This document shows, in pieces, positions 15,313 to 23,520 of a stretch of 42,787 nt of DNA. A program made the translations under genes and the position numbers. Origin of the DNA: a virus; the IMG/VR virus record IMGVR_UViG_3300020385_000607, positions 1 through 42,787 of that record. One strand, given 5' to 3'. Positions within the stretch are counted from its first letter, which is position 1, and every line of letters starts with the position of its first letter. The notes under the pieces were generated by a model. The model did not search any database, was not told where the DNA came from, and was given only the letters and a program-made list of their open reading frames with translations.

Positions 15313-16014
15313 TCAACAAATGTGGTAGTTAGAAACGTCTAGTGTTTGTCCATTGATCTCCCAATCATTACGAATAAGACCCAGGAAGTCTAACCACTCA
15401 TAATCAATATTATTTGTGGTTATGTAGTTGTAGAGATTTTGTTCAGACCCAATATGATTAGAAAGATTATTATTCAGTTCACTCATACTGTGCTCTGCAT
15501 ATTCTACCATGCATTTTGTCTTCATAGAGAAGAACATATCATTATATAAAGATCCTTTGTATGATTCAGTCAATCTACCATCCAAAAATAAAAAATCTGG
15601 ATTTGATATCAATGCACTTTTCTCTAAACGCTCTGTTTTTTCAAATACATACGGGCATGTAAAAACTTTTCTTGCCGAGATGTATGATACGTTTTCATAT
15701 TGATCCAAATCAGTTTGATCTAAAACTGTTTTGAGCATGAGAAGTTCTCCCATACCTTTATTTCTAGTTCCAATATTACCTTCACTACCAGTTGCACACA
15801 TCTCAGTGTCAGAAAGTAGTTCCTTTAATTCAGTATTTTGTAGTTGGTCTGGATCATCAATAGTATTTTCACATACTAAAAGATCGAAGGAGTCTGGTAG
15901 AACTCTCTCCAATTGTTTAAGGCAAATCAAGTATTCATCTTCTCTGGCATCGCAAACTTCTTTAGAAAGTTGAACGGGACGCAAAGAGCAGAATGCTAGT
16001 GCTAAATTTTTCAT
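15313..16014 (-). CDS. Unknown protein heading glycan unit C (233 aa)
   Basis: I do not recognise the family. The protein has GSEGNIGTRNKGMGELLML at about residues 75-94, VSYISARKVFTCPYVF, and NDMFFSMKTKCMVEYAEH followed by GSEQNLYNYI. This ordering (an acidic/Asn patch, then a SEQ motif) is reminiscent of some GT-A-like transferases, but no clear DxD is visible. It is the first gene after the unit C promoter and stops 1 bp before the DegT start, so it is expected to act in the same pathway. Confidence 0.7.
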   Translation of the reverse strand: MKNLALAFCSLRPVQLSKEVCDAREDEYLICLKQLERVLPDSFDLLVCENTIDDPDQLQNTELKELLSDTEMCATGSEGNIGTRNKGMGELLMLKTVLDQTDLDQYENVSYISARKVFTCPYVFEKTERLEKSALISNPDFLFLDGRLTESYKGSLYNDMFFSMKTKCMVEYAEHSMSELNNNLSNHIGSEQNLYNYITTNNIDYEWLDFLGLIRNDWEINGQTLDVSNYHIC

Positions 16015-16037
16015 CTAAGACTTCACACTTATCAAGT

Positions 16038-16066
16038 ATTATACTCGATACAGAGTCTTTATGCAA
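16038..16066 (-). promoter_or_regulatory. TTGCAT-17-TATAAT promoter for glycan unit C
   Basis: TTGCAT (16061-16066) and perfect TATAAT (16038-16043) with 17-bp spacing. The -35 box plus the next two bases, TTGCATAA, contains the TAA stop of rfbC. Confidence 0.8.
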
Positions 16067-16598
16067 GGGTGCATTCCTTCAATAATTTACCCTCAACGTC
16101 CTTTTCAGATAGAATTGGATTATCAATCTGCCAATCAATATTCAGTTCAGGATCATTCCAAAGCAATGTCCGTTCATTCTCTGGACTATATTCGTTAGTA
16201 ACTTTATAGAAAAATTGTGTTCCCTCACTTAAAGATAAAAATCCATGAGCAAATCCTGGAGGAACCCATAAAGATAAATTATTTCTACTAGACAGAATAA
16301 TTGAAAAATGTTTTCCAAAAGTAGGAGATCGTTCTCTAATATCAACGATAACATCCCTTACAGATCCCTTGAGAACCCTAACGAGTTTACCTTGAGGTTT
16401 CTTAAGTTGATAGTGAAGACCCCTTAGAACACCCTTTTTTGAAACAGATAAATTATCCTGAGTAAAATCAGCATAGAAATTTGTTGCTTCTCTAAATTCT
16501 TTTAGATTAAATGGAACATTAAATACTCCACGATCATCTTTATATTTTGGTGTCTTGAATACATAAACACCATGCATGTCAATCTCTGTTGCTTTCAT
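16059..16598 (-). CDS. rfbC: dTDP-4-dehydrorhamnose 3,5-epimerase
   Basis: RfbC converts dTDP-4-keto-6-deoxyglucose to dTDP-4-keto-L-rhamnose. The cupin-fold protein shows VFKTPKYKDDRGVFNV, QDNLSVSKKGVLRGLHYQ with the catalytic His, GSVRDVIVDIRERSPTFGK, and VPPGFAHGFLSL, all canonical. I use the ATG at 16598 (MKATEIDMHG), which overlaps rfbB by 20 bp; a TTG 21 bp upstream is less likely. The length of 179 aa is normal. It is the last gene of unit B, and its stop codon is built into the next promoter. No rfbD follows. Confidence 0.95.
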   Translation of the reverse strand: MKATEIDMHGVYVFKTPKYKDDRGVFNVPFNLKEFREATNFYADFTQDNLSVSKKGVLRGLHYQLKKPQGKLVRVLKGSVRDVIVDIRERSPTFGKHFSIILSSRNNLSLWVPPGFAHGFLSLSEGTQFFYKVTNEYSPENERTLLWNDPELNIDWQIDNPILSEKDVEGKLLKECTLA

Positions 16599-17511
16599 AC
16601 CACTCAATAGTTTTTTCAAGTCCTTCTTTTATATTAAATCTTGGTTTCCAGTTCAATTCAGTAGAGATCTTACTGATATTAGTTGAATATCTTCTATCAT
16701 GACCTGGACGATCTTTCACATATTCTATCATAGATTCTTCTTTGTCAAGCAGATTCACAATTTGTTTGACAAGATCAATATTTCTAACTTCACATTCACC
16801 ACCAATATTATATTTTTCACCAATCTTCCCATTCTTCCAAACTTCAGTCAGTGCTTCACAATGATCTTGGACATACAACCAATCTCTAATCTGTAGTCCG
16901 TCCCCATATACAGGAACTTTTTTGTCACTCAACAGATTTAAAATTGTTTGTGGAATAAGTTTTTCTTTATATTGCCGTGGACCGTAATTATTAGAACAGT
17001 TGGTAATCACTGTTGGTAAACCATATGTGTTATGAAAGGCACTGACAAAATGGTCACTTGCTGCTTTTGATGCAGAGTATGGATTCTTTGGATCATAAGG
17101 ACTTTCCTCAGTAAAAGATCCCTCAGGGATAGAACCAAAAACCTCATCGGTAGAGATATGGTGAAACTTCTCAATATCGATCAAACGACTTGCATTAAGA
17201 AGATTGATTGTTCCAACAATATTACTTTCAACAAAAGGTTTGCAATCTTGAATTGAATTATCCACATGACTTTCTGCAGCAAAATGAAATACTACCCGTG
17301 GTTTAAATCTTGTGAAAATATATTTAACCTGATCTTCATTGAAAAGATCACAGTTCTCAAAATGAAATTGTGGAGTGTCTGGAATATAATTTAGATTTGA
17401 GGCATATCCCAACTTATCAATAACAACTACATGTTCTTCGACAGTTTCTTGTAAGTGCTTAACAAAGTTACCTCCAATAAAACCTGCACCGCCAGTTACT
17501 AATATAGTCAT
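16579..17511 (-). CDS. rfbB: dTDP-glucose 4,6-dehydratase
   Basis: An NAD-dependent extended SDR that makes dTDP-4-keto-6-deoxyglucose. GGAGFIGGNF binds NAD; HISTDEVFGSI holds the Thr-Asp-Glu catalytic triad; NPYSASKAASDHFV supplies the Tyr/Lys; NCSNNYGPRQ and RDWLYVQDHCEAL are family-specific. The length of 310 aa is slightly short for the family (usually 330-355). The start overlaps the rfbA stop at one base. Confidence 0.95.
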   Translation of the reverse strand: MTILVTGGAGFIGGNFVKHLQETVEEHVVVIDKLGYASNLNYIPDTPQFHFENCDLFNEDQVKYIFTRFKPRVVFHFAAESHVDNSIQDCKPFVESNIVGTINLLNASRLIDIEKFHHISTDEVFGSIPEGSFTEESPYDPKNPYSASKAASDHFVSAFHNTYGLPTVITNCSNNYGPRQYKEKLIPQTILNLLSDKKVPVYGDGLQIRDWLYVQDHCEALTEVWKNGKIGEKYNIGGECEVRNIDLVKQIVNLLDKEESMIEYVKDRPGHDRRYSTNISKISTELNWKPRFNIKEGLEKTIEWYESNRD

Positions 17512-18383
17512 CAGTGGTCCTCAATAATACTTTTTAAATAATCACCATACCCACTCTTTGGATATTGTTCAGATAGTTTCAAAAGTTGCTTACCATCAAT
17601 CCATTCGTTTTTGTATGCAACATCTTCAGGACATGATATCTTGTATGATTGAATTTTTTCAAAGTTAGACACAAAATTTGATGCCAATAATAAAGAATCA
17701 AATGTTCCAGCATCAATCCACGTCATTGTTCTTGTTAGATTTTTTACATTGAGTTCTCCATCCTCAAGATACTTCTTACAAAGATCAATAATTTCCAACT
17801 CACCTCTCTTTGATGGTTTGAGTTTCTTTGAATATTCAACACATCGATTATCAAAAAAGTAAATACCAATCAGTGCTCTATTTGATTTTGGATTCTCAGG
17901 TTTCTCTTCAATAGAAATTACAGGACCCTTATCAAAACTTTCAAACTCAATAACACCAAATCTCTCAGGATCTCTAACTGGATAAGAAAGAATAGTTGCT
18001 CCTGATTGATCCTGACATTGCTTGAGGATATTATCTAAATCATTACCAAAGATAATATTATCCCCAAGAATCATACAAACATCATCATCACCAATAAAGT
18101 CTTCAGCAAGAATGAACGCCTCAGGCAATCCATTTGGATTATCCTGAACTTTATATGATATTGAAATACCTAAGTGGGATCCATCAGAAAAAAGTTTTCT
18201 AAATTGATCTTCTTGTCCTGGATTAGTAATTATTAAAATTTCTCTAATACCTGCCAACATCAGAGTGCTTAGTGGATAGTAAATCAGAGGTTTATCATAC
18301 ACGTTCATCAACTGCTTTGACACAACTAAGGAAGATGGATACAGTCGTGTTCCATTTCCCCCAGCGAGTATGATACCTTTCAT
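17511..18383 (-). CDS. rfbA: Glucose-1-phosphate thymidylyltransferase
   Basis: RfbA makes dTDP-glucose from glucose-1-phosphate and dTTP, the first step of dTDP-deoxysugar synthesis. GIILAGGNGTRLYP is the nucleotide-binding signature; SKQLMNVYDKPLIYYPLS, ILGDNIIFG and TWIDAGTFDSLL follow in the family order. 290 aa is the standard length. It overlaps the upstream gene by 4 bp and forms a tight A-B-C set with rfbB and rfbC. The dTTP draw would compete with phage DNA synthesis, so it is probably run when dTTP is plentiful (inference). Confidence 0.96.
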   Translation of the reverse strand: MKGIILAGGNGTRLYPSSLVVSKQLMNVYDKPLIYYPLSTLMLAGIREILIITNPGQEDQFRKLFSDGSHLGISISYKVQDNPNGLPEAFILAEDFIGDDDVCMILGDNIIFGNDLDNILKQCQDQSGATILSYPVRDPERFGVIEFESFDKGPVISIEEKPENPKSNRALIGIYFFDNRCVEYSKKLKPSKRGELEIIDLCKKYLEDGELNVKNLTRTMTWIDAGTFDSLLLASNFVSNFEKIQSYKISCPEDVAYKNEWIDGKQLLKLSEQYPKSGYGDYLKSIIEDH

Positions 18384-19336
18384 TCTTCCCCGTAATCTTC
18401 ATCATCTAAATCAAAACAAGACCGATATACTTCCAAGAAGTTTTTAGTTTCTTCTGGAAGATAACTCATATAATTTTTAAGATCTCTTATGAGTTTGTAA
18501 GTATTGCGATATCCAATAACTTCCTTTTCAAGATTTGTAATTAGATCTTGAACATTTCTATCTTGATAAACGGATGCTTTATTATAAACAACACTATTTG
18601 GAAAATAATGTTGAAGAATATAAGATCCCCAAATATCATCCATCCTACCAACATGAGGTAGAACAGCATAGTATGGAATTACTTCCCTTGCCAAAAATGT
18701 ATTTTGACTATTAAAGGGAGAAATCTTATTTGAACAATACGGGTTCTCTACATTATATTTTACAATAGGTTTCATGGTGAGTCTAGCCATAGCATCAATA
18801 TCAGGATCACCATCCCAAAGATCTGCCTGAACTAATACTTTACGTTTTATTTTCCCTTTGTATTCAACTCTATTACGACGTTGAAGTAATTCAATGGGAT
18901 ATCCTCTGTGCCAAATTTCAGGTGTATTAGTTACTGAAAGAGGATCAAATACATTATCTACAGGTTCGTAAAAATCGCAGTCAACTGTTTGCCCAATTAA
19001 AAGATTTTGCCCCCAATCGTCATAAGGAATATTGTCATCATCAACAGTTGCAATTACATCTGCACCCTGATCATATGCATAAAGAAGACCAATATTTCTA
19101 CGTTGAATAGAATTCCAACCAATAGCATCCGAAAGTTCTGGATACATATCTGGTTGTTCTTTAGAACATAGATAAACACAATTCAGTTCTTCTTGGTAAT
19201 AATATCTGGGAGTTTTTTTATCACCAACTACAACAAAAGTCCATCCATCTCTTTTTGCAATTTCAGCAAATTTATGCGTTGCAATAGTTGGTTCATTAAT
19301 TGTAGTAGTTACAATATACTTATTTTTTAATTCCAT
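18380..19336 (-). CDS. STELLO/DUF288-like putative glycosyltransferase (318 aa)
   Basis: The order of motifs resembles the STELLO (DUF288) group best known from plants: IVTTTINEPTIATHKFAEI at the start, TFVVVGDKKTPRYYY, IGWNSIQRRNIGLLYAYDQG, and ADVIATVDDDNIP, an acidic DDDN in the metal-site position. In plants the proteins act in Golgi glycan or cellulose-synthase assembly; the phage role is unknown. There is no membrane anchor. The family call rests on recalled motif patterns, so a general GT-A transferase is the fallback. It overlaps both neighbours and ends 4 bp into rfbA. Confidence 0.68.
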   Translation of the reverse strand: MELKNKYIVTTTINEPTIATHKFAEIAKRDGWTFVVVGDKKTPRYYYQEELNCVYLCSKEQPDMYPELSDAIGWNSIQRRNIGLLYAYDQGADVIATVDDDNIPYDDWGQNLLIGQTVDCDFYEPVDNVFDPLSVTNTPEIWHRGYPIELLQRRNRVEYKGKIKRKVLVQADLWDGDPDIDAMARLTMKPIVKYNVENPYCSNKISPFNSQNTFLAREVIPYYAVLPHVGRMDDIWGSYILQHYFPNSVVYNKASVYQDRNVQDLITNLEKEVIGYRNTYKLIRDLKNYMSYLPEETKNFLEVYRSCFDLDDEDYGEE

Positions 19337-20256
19337 TCTATTTCTCCATTAACAAGGATTTCGGTATTGTCGTTGATTCTCTCTTTATTATACTTGACAA
19401 ATCCCCAATCTGGTTTGTTGTCATACTTCACTTTAGCATACTTATTATCTCTAGGAATAGGATGCCCATGGTAAATGTGATAATAAGGGGAAACTATAAA
19501 CTTAAGTTTCTTACCCTTATGCTTTAGATTCCAAAGAATCTCTGCATCCATACTAGATTGATTGAAACTAGTTCGATGCCCATCATCTTTTTCATTATAT
19601 GCTGTGGCAACATTAAAGAATACATCTCTTGAGAACATGGATGCATCTCCAGACCACAATCCAAGCACAGGATCTTCACCAAGAAGATTATGATATTCCA
19701 AATTCTTATACAGATCCAAAACTTGACCAGGATCACCCCACCCATCAAGAGGACCCGTTAACTCACCACCATGATTAGCAACCTTGGGGTTAGATACTGG
19801 ATAATCTCCTAAAGAAATATCTCCACGATACCTAGCACGATAGAATACATTTTCTTTTTCATCACTATCAAGTTCACCTTTAATTTCTTCAATCAACTCT
19901 TCTGTCATCATAATATCAGAATTAGTGATAAAGATTAGTTCTCCAGTAGAAATTCTACAACCAGCATTCTTTGCAAAATACTCATAATAAGTTGAAGGTG
20001 TCAAATCCTCAGCAACTGATACTGAAGGATCAACAATCAAGTTCTTCACCTTGGGGTGTTGAAGAACTTCTTCCATCAAAGAATTGATATAGAGATACTG
20101 ACCATTAATTGGATTGAAGTCAACCACAATCATTTCATATTCAAGACCAGACTTATCAAGGAGTTCTAAGTTATAGGAAACTGCTTGCTTTAATCTTTCG
20201 ATAAAGTGTTCCCCATAATTATCATCTCTGCCACCCAATACAACACTTAAATCCAT
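19327..20256 (-). CDS. GT-A type glycosyltransferase (309 aa)
   Basis: The N-terminus MDLSVVLGGRDDNYGEHFIE and the segments YEMIVVDFNPI, FAKNAGCRISTGELIFITNSDIMM (NSD as the DxD equivalent) and LWSGDASMFSRDVF match the GT2/galactosyltransferase-type GT-A fold. A His-rich YYHIYHGHPIP near the C-terminus is typical of the metal- and acceptor-binding end. The ATG at 20256 overlaps the upstream stop (TGATG) with AGGAG 8 bp before it. Sugar and acceptor unknown. Confidence 0.8.
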   Translation of the reverse strand: MDLSVVLGGRDDNYGEHFIERLKQAVSYNLELLDKSGLEYEMIVVDFNPINGQYLYINSLMEEVLQHPKVKNLIVDPSVSVAEDLTPSTYYEYFAKNAGCRISTGELIFITNSDIMMTEELIEEIKGELDSDEKENVFYRARYRGDISLGDYPVSNPKVANHGGELTGPLDGWGDPGQVLDLYKNLEYHNLLGEDPVLGLWSGDASMFSRDVFFNVATAYNEKDDGHRTSFNQSSMDAEILWNLKHKGKKLKFIVSPYYHIYHGHPIPRDNKYAKVKYDNKPDWGFVKYNKERINDNTEILVNGEIEWN

Positions 20257-21311
20257 CAACCATTCTCCTGTTTTTTAATTTGCTCTTGAATCCAATTATA
20301 AGTTTGGTGAATACCTTCTTCTAGAGTTTGTGAATAGTCCCATCCAAGTTTCTCTCGGATTAAATCATTATTGGAATTACGACCACGAACTCCAAGAGGT
20401 CCATCAATATGAATCTTGGAGACTTCCTTACCAGCAACCTTAGCAGCAGTATCTACCAGTTGATTAATAGTAACCATCTCTTCAGAACCAATATTCACAG
20501 GACCCATAAAGTCACTATCCATTAGTCTTCTAGTTGCTTCAACGCATTCGTCAACGAACAAGAAGGAACGAGTTTGTAAGCCATCTCCCCACACCTCGAT
20601 AGATCCACCTTCCTTCGGGAGGTAAGCGACTTTACGGCAGATTGCAGCTGGTGCCTTCTCTCTGCCACCATCCCAGGTGCCCTCTGGTCCAAAGATATTA
20701 TGATACCTAGCAACCCGAACAGGGATGCCATGGTTACGATTGTAAGCAAAGTAGAGACGCTCACTGAAGAGTTTCTCCCATCCATACTCGGAGTCTGGTG
20801 CTGCTGGGTATGCTGATTCTTCACGACAGTCAGGATTATCGGGGTCTAATTGATTATGCTCTGGATACATACAAGCAGAACTAGAATAAAAAATCTTAGT
20901 CTTGTTTACACCATCAAGTTCATTACGCATTCTTTGGCATTCAAGAACATTCAAATTAATTGTGGCAGAGTTGTGCATGATGTCTGCATCATTCTCACCT
21001 GTAAAGATGAAACCTGCTCCACCCATATCGGCAGCAAACTGATAGATCTCATCAAATGAAACAATATGACGTTCAGGAACAAGATTATAAAAGTTGCCAT
21101 TATATCCTTTAAATTGAAGGCACGATGCAGTAAACTTTAGATCTTTTAGATCCCCAGTAATAAATTCGTTTGCTTCAGATTGAGAAAAATCGGGACGTTT
21201 AAGATCAACACCTCGCACCCAGTATCCTTCGGAACGAAGACGTTTCACCATATGACTACCAATAAATCCACCAGCACCGAGAACAAGTGCTGTCTTCTTA
21301 TATTCACTCAT
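20256..21311 (-). CDS. GDP-mannose 3,5-epimerase type enzyme (351 aa)
   Basis: The sequence closely follows plant and bacterial GDP-D-mannose 3',5'-epimerase (GME): GAGGFIGSHMVKRL for NAD, MGGAGFIFTGENDADIMHNS, FYSSSACMYPEHNQ, YGWEKLFSERLYFAYNR with catalytic Tyr/Lys, ARYHNIFGPEGTWDGGREK, and RSFLFVDECVEATRRLM. GME makes GDP-L-galactose and GDP-L-gulose from GDP-mannose, the same precursor used by gmd. The length is close to the family norm of about 370 aa. It is the first gene of unit B, behind its own TTGCATAA promoter. I leave the symbol blank because no standard bacterial name exists. Confidence 0.93.
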   Translation of the reverse strand: MSEYKKTALVLGAGGFIGSHMVKRLRSEGYWVRGVDLKRPDFSQSEANEFITGDLKDLKFTASCLQFKGYNGNFYNLVPERHIVSFDEIYQFAADMGGAGFIFTGENDADIMHNSATINLNVLECQRMRNELDGVNKTKIFYSSSACMYPEHNQLDPDNPDCREESAYPAAPDSEYGWEKLFSERLYFAYNRNHGIPVRVARYHNIFGPEGTWDGGREKAPAAICRKVAYLPKEGGSIEVWGDGLQTRSFLFVDECVEATRRLMDSDFMGPVNIGSEEMVTINQLVDTAAKVAGKEVSKIHIDGPLGVRGRNSNNDLIREKLGWDYSQTLEEGIHQTYNWIQEQIKKQENG

Positions 21312-21337
21312 GAATAAAAACGTTATGTATAGTATGT

Positions 21338-21366
21338 ATTATACGAAAAAAAGGTGAATTATGCAA
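21338..21366 (-). promoter_or_regulatory. TTGCAT-17-TATAAT promoter for glycan unit B
   Basis: TTGCAT (21361-21366) and perfect TATAAT (21338-21343), 17-bp spacer containing a run of seven T. TTGCATAA includes the TAA stop of fcl. Confidence 0.82.
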
Positions 21367-22294
21367 CTTCTTGAATAAAACATTCATATGCATGTTCGAT
21401 ACCTTGACGTAATTCAATCTTTGGTTCCCATCCAAGTTTTTTTATTTTTCTCACATCCATAACCTTTCGCATCGTTCCATTTGGTTTAGAAGTATCCCAC
21501 TCAATATTACCAACGAAACCAACAACATCTGCAATAGTTTCAGCAAGTTCTTTGATAGTTACATCTTTACCAGGACCAATATTCAGATGTTCTCTCCCAT
21601 CATATTTTTCCATAATGAGATGACATGCTTCAGCAAGATCATCAACATGTAAAAACTCCCGCATAGGAGTTCCATCTCCCCAGCAAGTTACAGAAAGTTT
21701 ATTCTCTGCTGCTGCCTCATGAAATCTACGAACGAATCCAGGAAAAACATGAGAGTTAACTGGATGGTAGTTATCACCTGGTCCATACAAATTACAAGGC
21801 ATCACACTGACTGCATTAAATCCATACTGATCTCGATATGATTGACACATCTTAATACCAGAGATTTTTGCAATAGCATAAGCATCATTGGTTGGTTCCA
21901 ATGGACCAGTTAAGAGTTGCTCTTCCGTAATTGGTAAAGAACACACCTTTGGGTAGATACAAGATGATCCCAGAAACAAAAGTTTCTTTACCTCAAACTT
22001 ATGAGCATAATGAATAATATTCGTCTGAATCATCAAATTCTCATAAATCATTTCTGCCTTATGGTCTCTATTACCAATAATTCCACCGACCTTGGCGGCA
22101 GCAACAAAAACATATTCAGGTTTCACATGATCAAAGAAAAACTCAGTTTCTTTTTGACAAGTGAAGTCAACCATATTTCTGGTTGCTTCTGTAATATTTG
22201 TATATCCTTTACTCCTAAGATTTCTTACGATGGCACTACCAACCATCCCCCTAGAACCTGCTACAACAATTCTCGAATCAAGTTTCATTTTCAC
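21359..22294 (-). CDS. fcl: GDP-L-fucose synthase
   Basis: Fcl (WcaG) epimerises and reduces GDP-4-keto-6-deoxymannose to GDP-L-fucose with [21 protein letters not shown] is the nucleotide-binding motif; [10 protein letters not shown] and [15 protein letters not shown] hold the Ser/Tyr/Lys set; [22 protein letters not shown] and [13 protein letters not shown] are family-specific. The length of 311 aa is normal. GTG at 22294 has GAGGA 5 bp upstream; an ATG two codons later is the other possible start. It overlaps gmd by 17 bp, so the two are translated together. Confidence 0.96.
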   Translation of the reverse strand: MKMKLDSRIVVAGSRGMVGSAIVRNLRSKGYTNITEATRNMVDFTCQKETEFFFDHVKPEYVFVAAAKVGGIIGNRDHKAEMIYENLMIQTNIIHYAHKFEVKKLLFLGSSCIYPKVCSLPITEEQLLTGPLEPTNDAYAIAKISGIKMCQSYRDQYGFNAVSVMPCNLYGPGDNYHPVNSHVFPGFVRRFHEAAAENKLSVTCWGDGTPMREFLHVDDLAEACHLIMEKYDGREHLNIGPGKDVTIKELAETIADVVGFVGNIEWDTSKPNGTMRKVMDVRKIKKLGWEPKIELRQGIEHAYECFIQEVA

Positions 22295-23279
22295 ACATGT
22301 CCTCTACTAATTCTCTAAATGATATTTCTGGTTCCCATCCAAGTTGTTCTTTTGCCTTAGATGAATCACCAAGAAGTGTTTCTACTTCTGTTGGGCGATA
22401 ATATTTAGAGTGAACTGAGATGATGGTTTTTTTCGTATTCTTATCCATTGCAATCTCATCATCACCACTACCGTGCCACTCAAGTTCAAATCCATAGAAA
22501 GGAGCACACCTTTCAATGAACTCACGAACAGAATACTGTTCACCAGTGGCAATTACATAGTCTTCAGGAGTATCTTGCTGAAGCATCAACCACATTGCTC
22601 TTACATAATCTTTAGCATGACCCCAATCACGCTTTGCATCCAAATTACCAAGGTATAAAACAGTTTGCTTTCCTTCAAAGATTGCTTTCAAACCGCGAGT
22701 AATTTTACGGGTTACAAAGGTTTCACCTCTACGTGGAGATTCATGATTAAAAAGAATACCCGTGCAGGCATACATGTTATATGCATCACGATAGTTTTTG
22801 GTAATCCAATACCCATATACCTTCGCACAACCATAAGGTGATCGTGGATAGAATGGCGTTGTTTCTGTTTGAGGAACTTCTTGAACCTTACCAAACATTT
22901 CTGAAGTGGATGCTTGATAGATACGAACTTTATCTTCCATACCTAGAAGACGAACTGCCTCAAGAATACGGAGGGTTCCAAGACCATCAGTATTACCAGT
23001 ATACTCAGGAGTTTCAAATGAAACCTTTACATGACTTTGAGCACCTAGATTATATATTTCGTCAGGTTCTACCTTCTTAATTACCCCAATAATATTGGTA
23101 GCATCGGTCAAATCACCATAATGTAGTTTAATTTTAGAATAGATATGATCAATTCTATGGGTATTAATCAAAGAAGCACGACGCACAATACCGTGAACTT
23201 CATATCCTTTCTCAAGGAGAAGTTCTGCAAGGTATGATCCATCTTGCCCTGTAATACCAGTAATTAGAGCAACTTTCAT
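22278..23279 (-). CDS. gmd: GDP-mannose 4,6-dehydratase
   Basis: Gmd makes GDP-4-keto-6-deoxymannose, the precursor of GDP-fucose, GDP-rhamnose and GDP-perosamine. [16 protein letters not shown] (6-21) binds NADP; STSEMFG at 124-130 and Y149/K153 in [11 protein letters not shown] are the catalytic set; [16 protein letters not shown] and [17 protein letters not shown] are diagnostic of the family. 333 aa is close to the usual 345-370. It is the first gene of unit A, just after a promoter nested in a terminator. Confidence 0.97.
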   Translation of the reverse strand: MKVALITGITGQDGSYLAELLLEKGYEVHGIVRRASLINTHRIDHIYSKIKLHYGDLTDATNIIGVIKKVEPDEIYNLGAQSHVKVSFETPEYTGNTDGLGTLRILEAVRLLGMEDKVRIYQASTSEMFGKVQEVPQTETTPFYPRSPYGCAKVYGYWITKNYRDAYNMYACTGILFNHESPRRGETFVTRKITRGLKAIFEGKQTVLYLGNLDAKRDWGHAKDYVRAMWLMLQQDTPEDYVIATGEQYSVREFIERCAPFYGFELEWHGSGDDEIAMDKNTKKTIISVHSKYYRPTEVETLLGDSSKAKEQLGWEPEISFRELVEDMCENET

Positions 23280-23299
23280 CTACAATAATATTTTTAGTT

Positions 23300-23328
23300 A
23301 TTATACAAAAAAAGCAAGGTTTATGCAA
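23300..23328 (-). promoter_or_regulatory. TTGCAT-17-TATAAT promoter for gmd-fcl (unit A)
   Basis: TTGCAT (23323-23328) and perfect TATAAT (23300-23305), 17-bp spacing. The spacer carries the T-run of the terminator at 23307-23334, so the promoter restarts transcription at the point where the upstream transcript ends. Confidence 0.82.
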
Positions 23329-23468
23329 CCCTGCTCATTCATACGGTCTTTCATGCACGCCACTTGTTCTTTAACAGGAAACAAGAAACCTGGCGGGAGT
23401 AACCCATCCGCACCAACGGCATTTAAGAGATGCCGTAAACTCGTAAGAGGGTCTAATGACTCCACCAC
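23301..23468 (-). CDS. Possible 55-aa ORF in the region before gmd (low confidence)
   Basis: A frame from GTG at 23468 (directly after in-frame stops) gives VVESLDPLTSLRHLLNAVGA and then DGLLPPGFLFPVKEQVACMK, running to TAA at 23301. It looks protein-like (amphipathic helix, then LPPGFLFP). Against it: the GTG has no convincing ribosome site, the last codons run through a terminator and a promoter, and the same DNA forms several perfect hairpins. The region may therefore be an RNA element instead. Listed so that it is not lost. Confidence 0.35.
   Translation of the reverse strand: MVESLDPLTSLRHLLNAVGADGLLPPGFLFPVKEQVACMKDRMNEQGCINLAFFV
23307..23334 (-). terminator. Rho-independent terminator nested in the gmd promoter
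   Basis: GCAGGGT (23328-23334) pairs with ACCTTGC (23314-23320), 7 bp with one G-U, loop of 7 nt, then seven T (23307-23313). Confidence 0.75.
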
Positions 23469-23520
23469 CTAGTTTTAGGAACTAAGAAACCCGAGGGTCT
23501 ATTGACCATCCCGACCAGGG
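23335..23520 (-). other. Hairpin-rich region between the 93-aa gene and gmd
   Basis: About 185 bp that look richer in G+C than the genes around them. Perfect hairpins include ACGGCAT/ATGCCGT (7 bp, 23416-23436) and CTTGTT/AACAAG (6 bp, 23363-23385). A motif reading AGGGTCTA(A/T)TGAC on the plus strand occurs twice (near 23447 and 23494). It would form the 3' end of the transcript that covers the 72-aa and 93-aa genes and ends at the terminator. It is either a structured RNA or holds the 55-aa ORF above. Confidence 0.45.
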
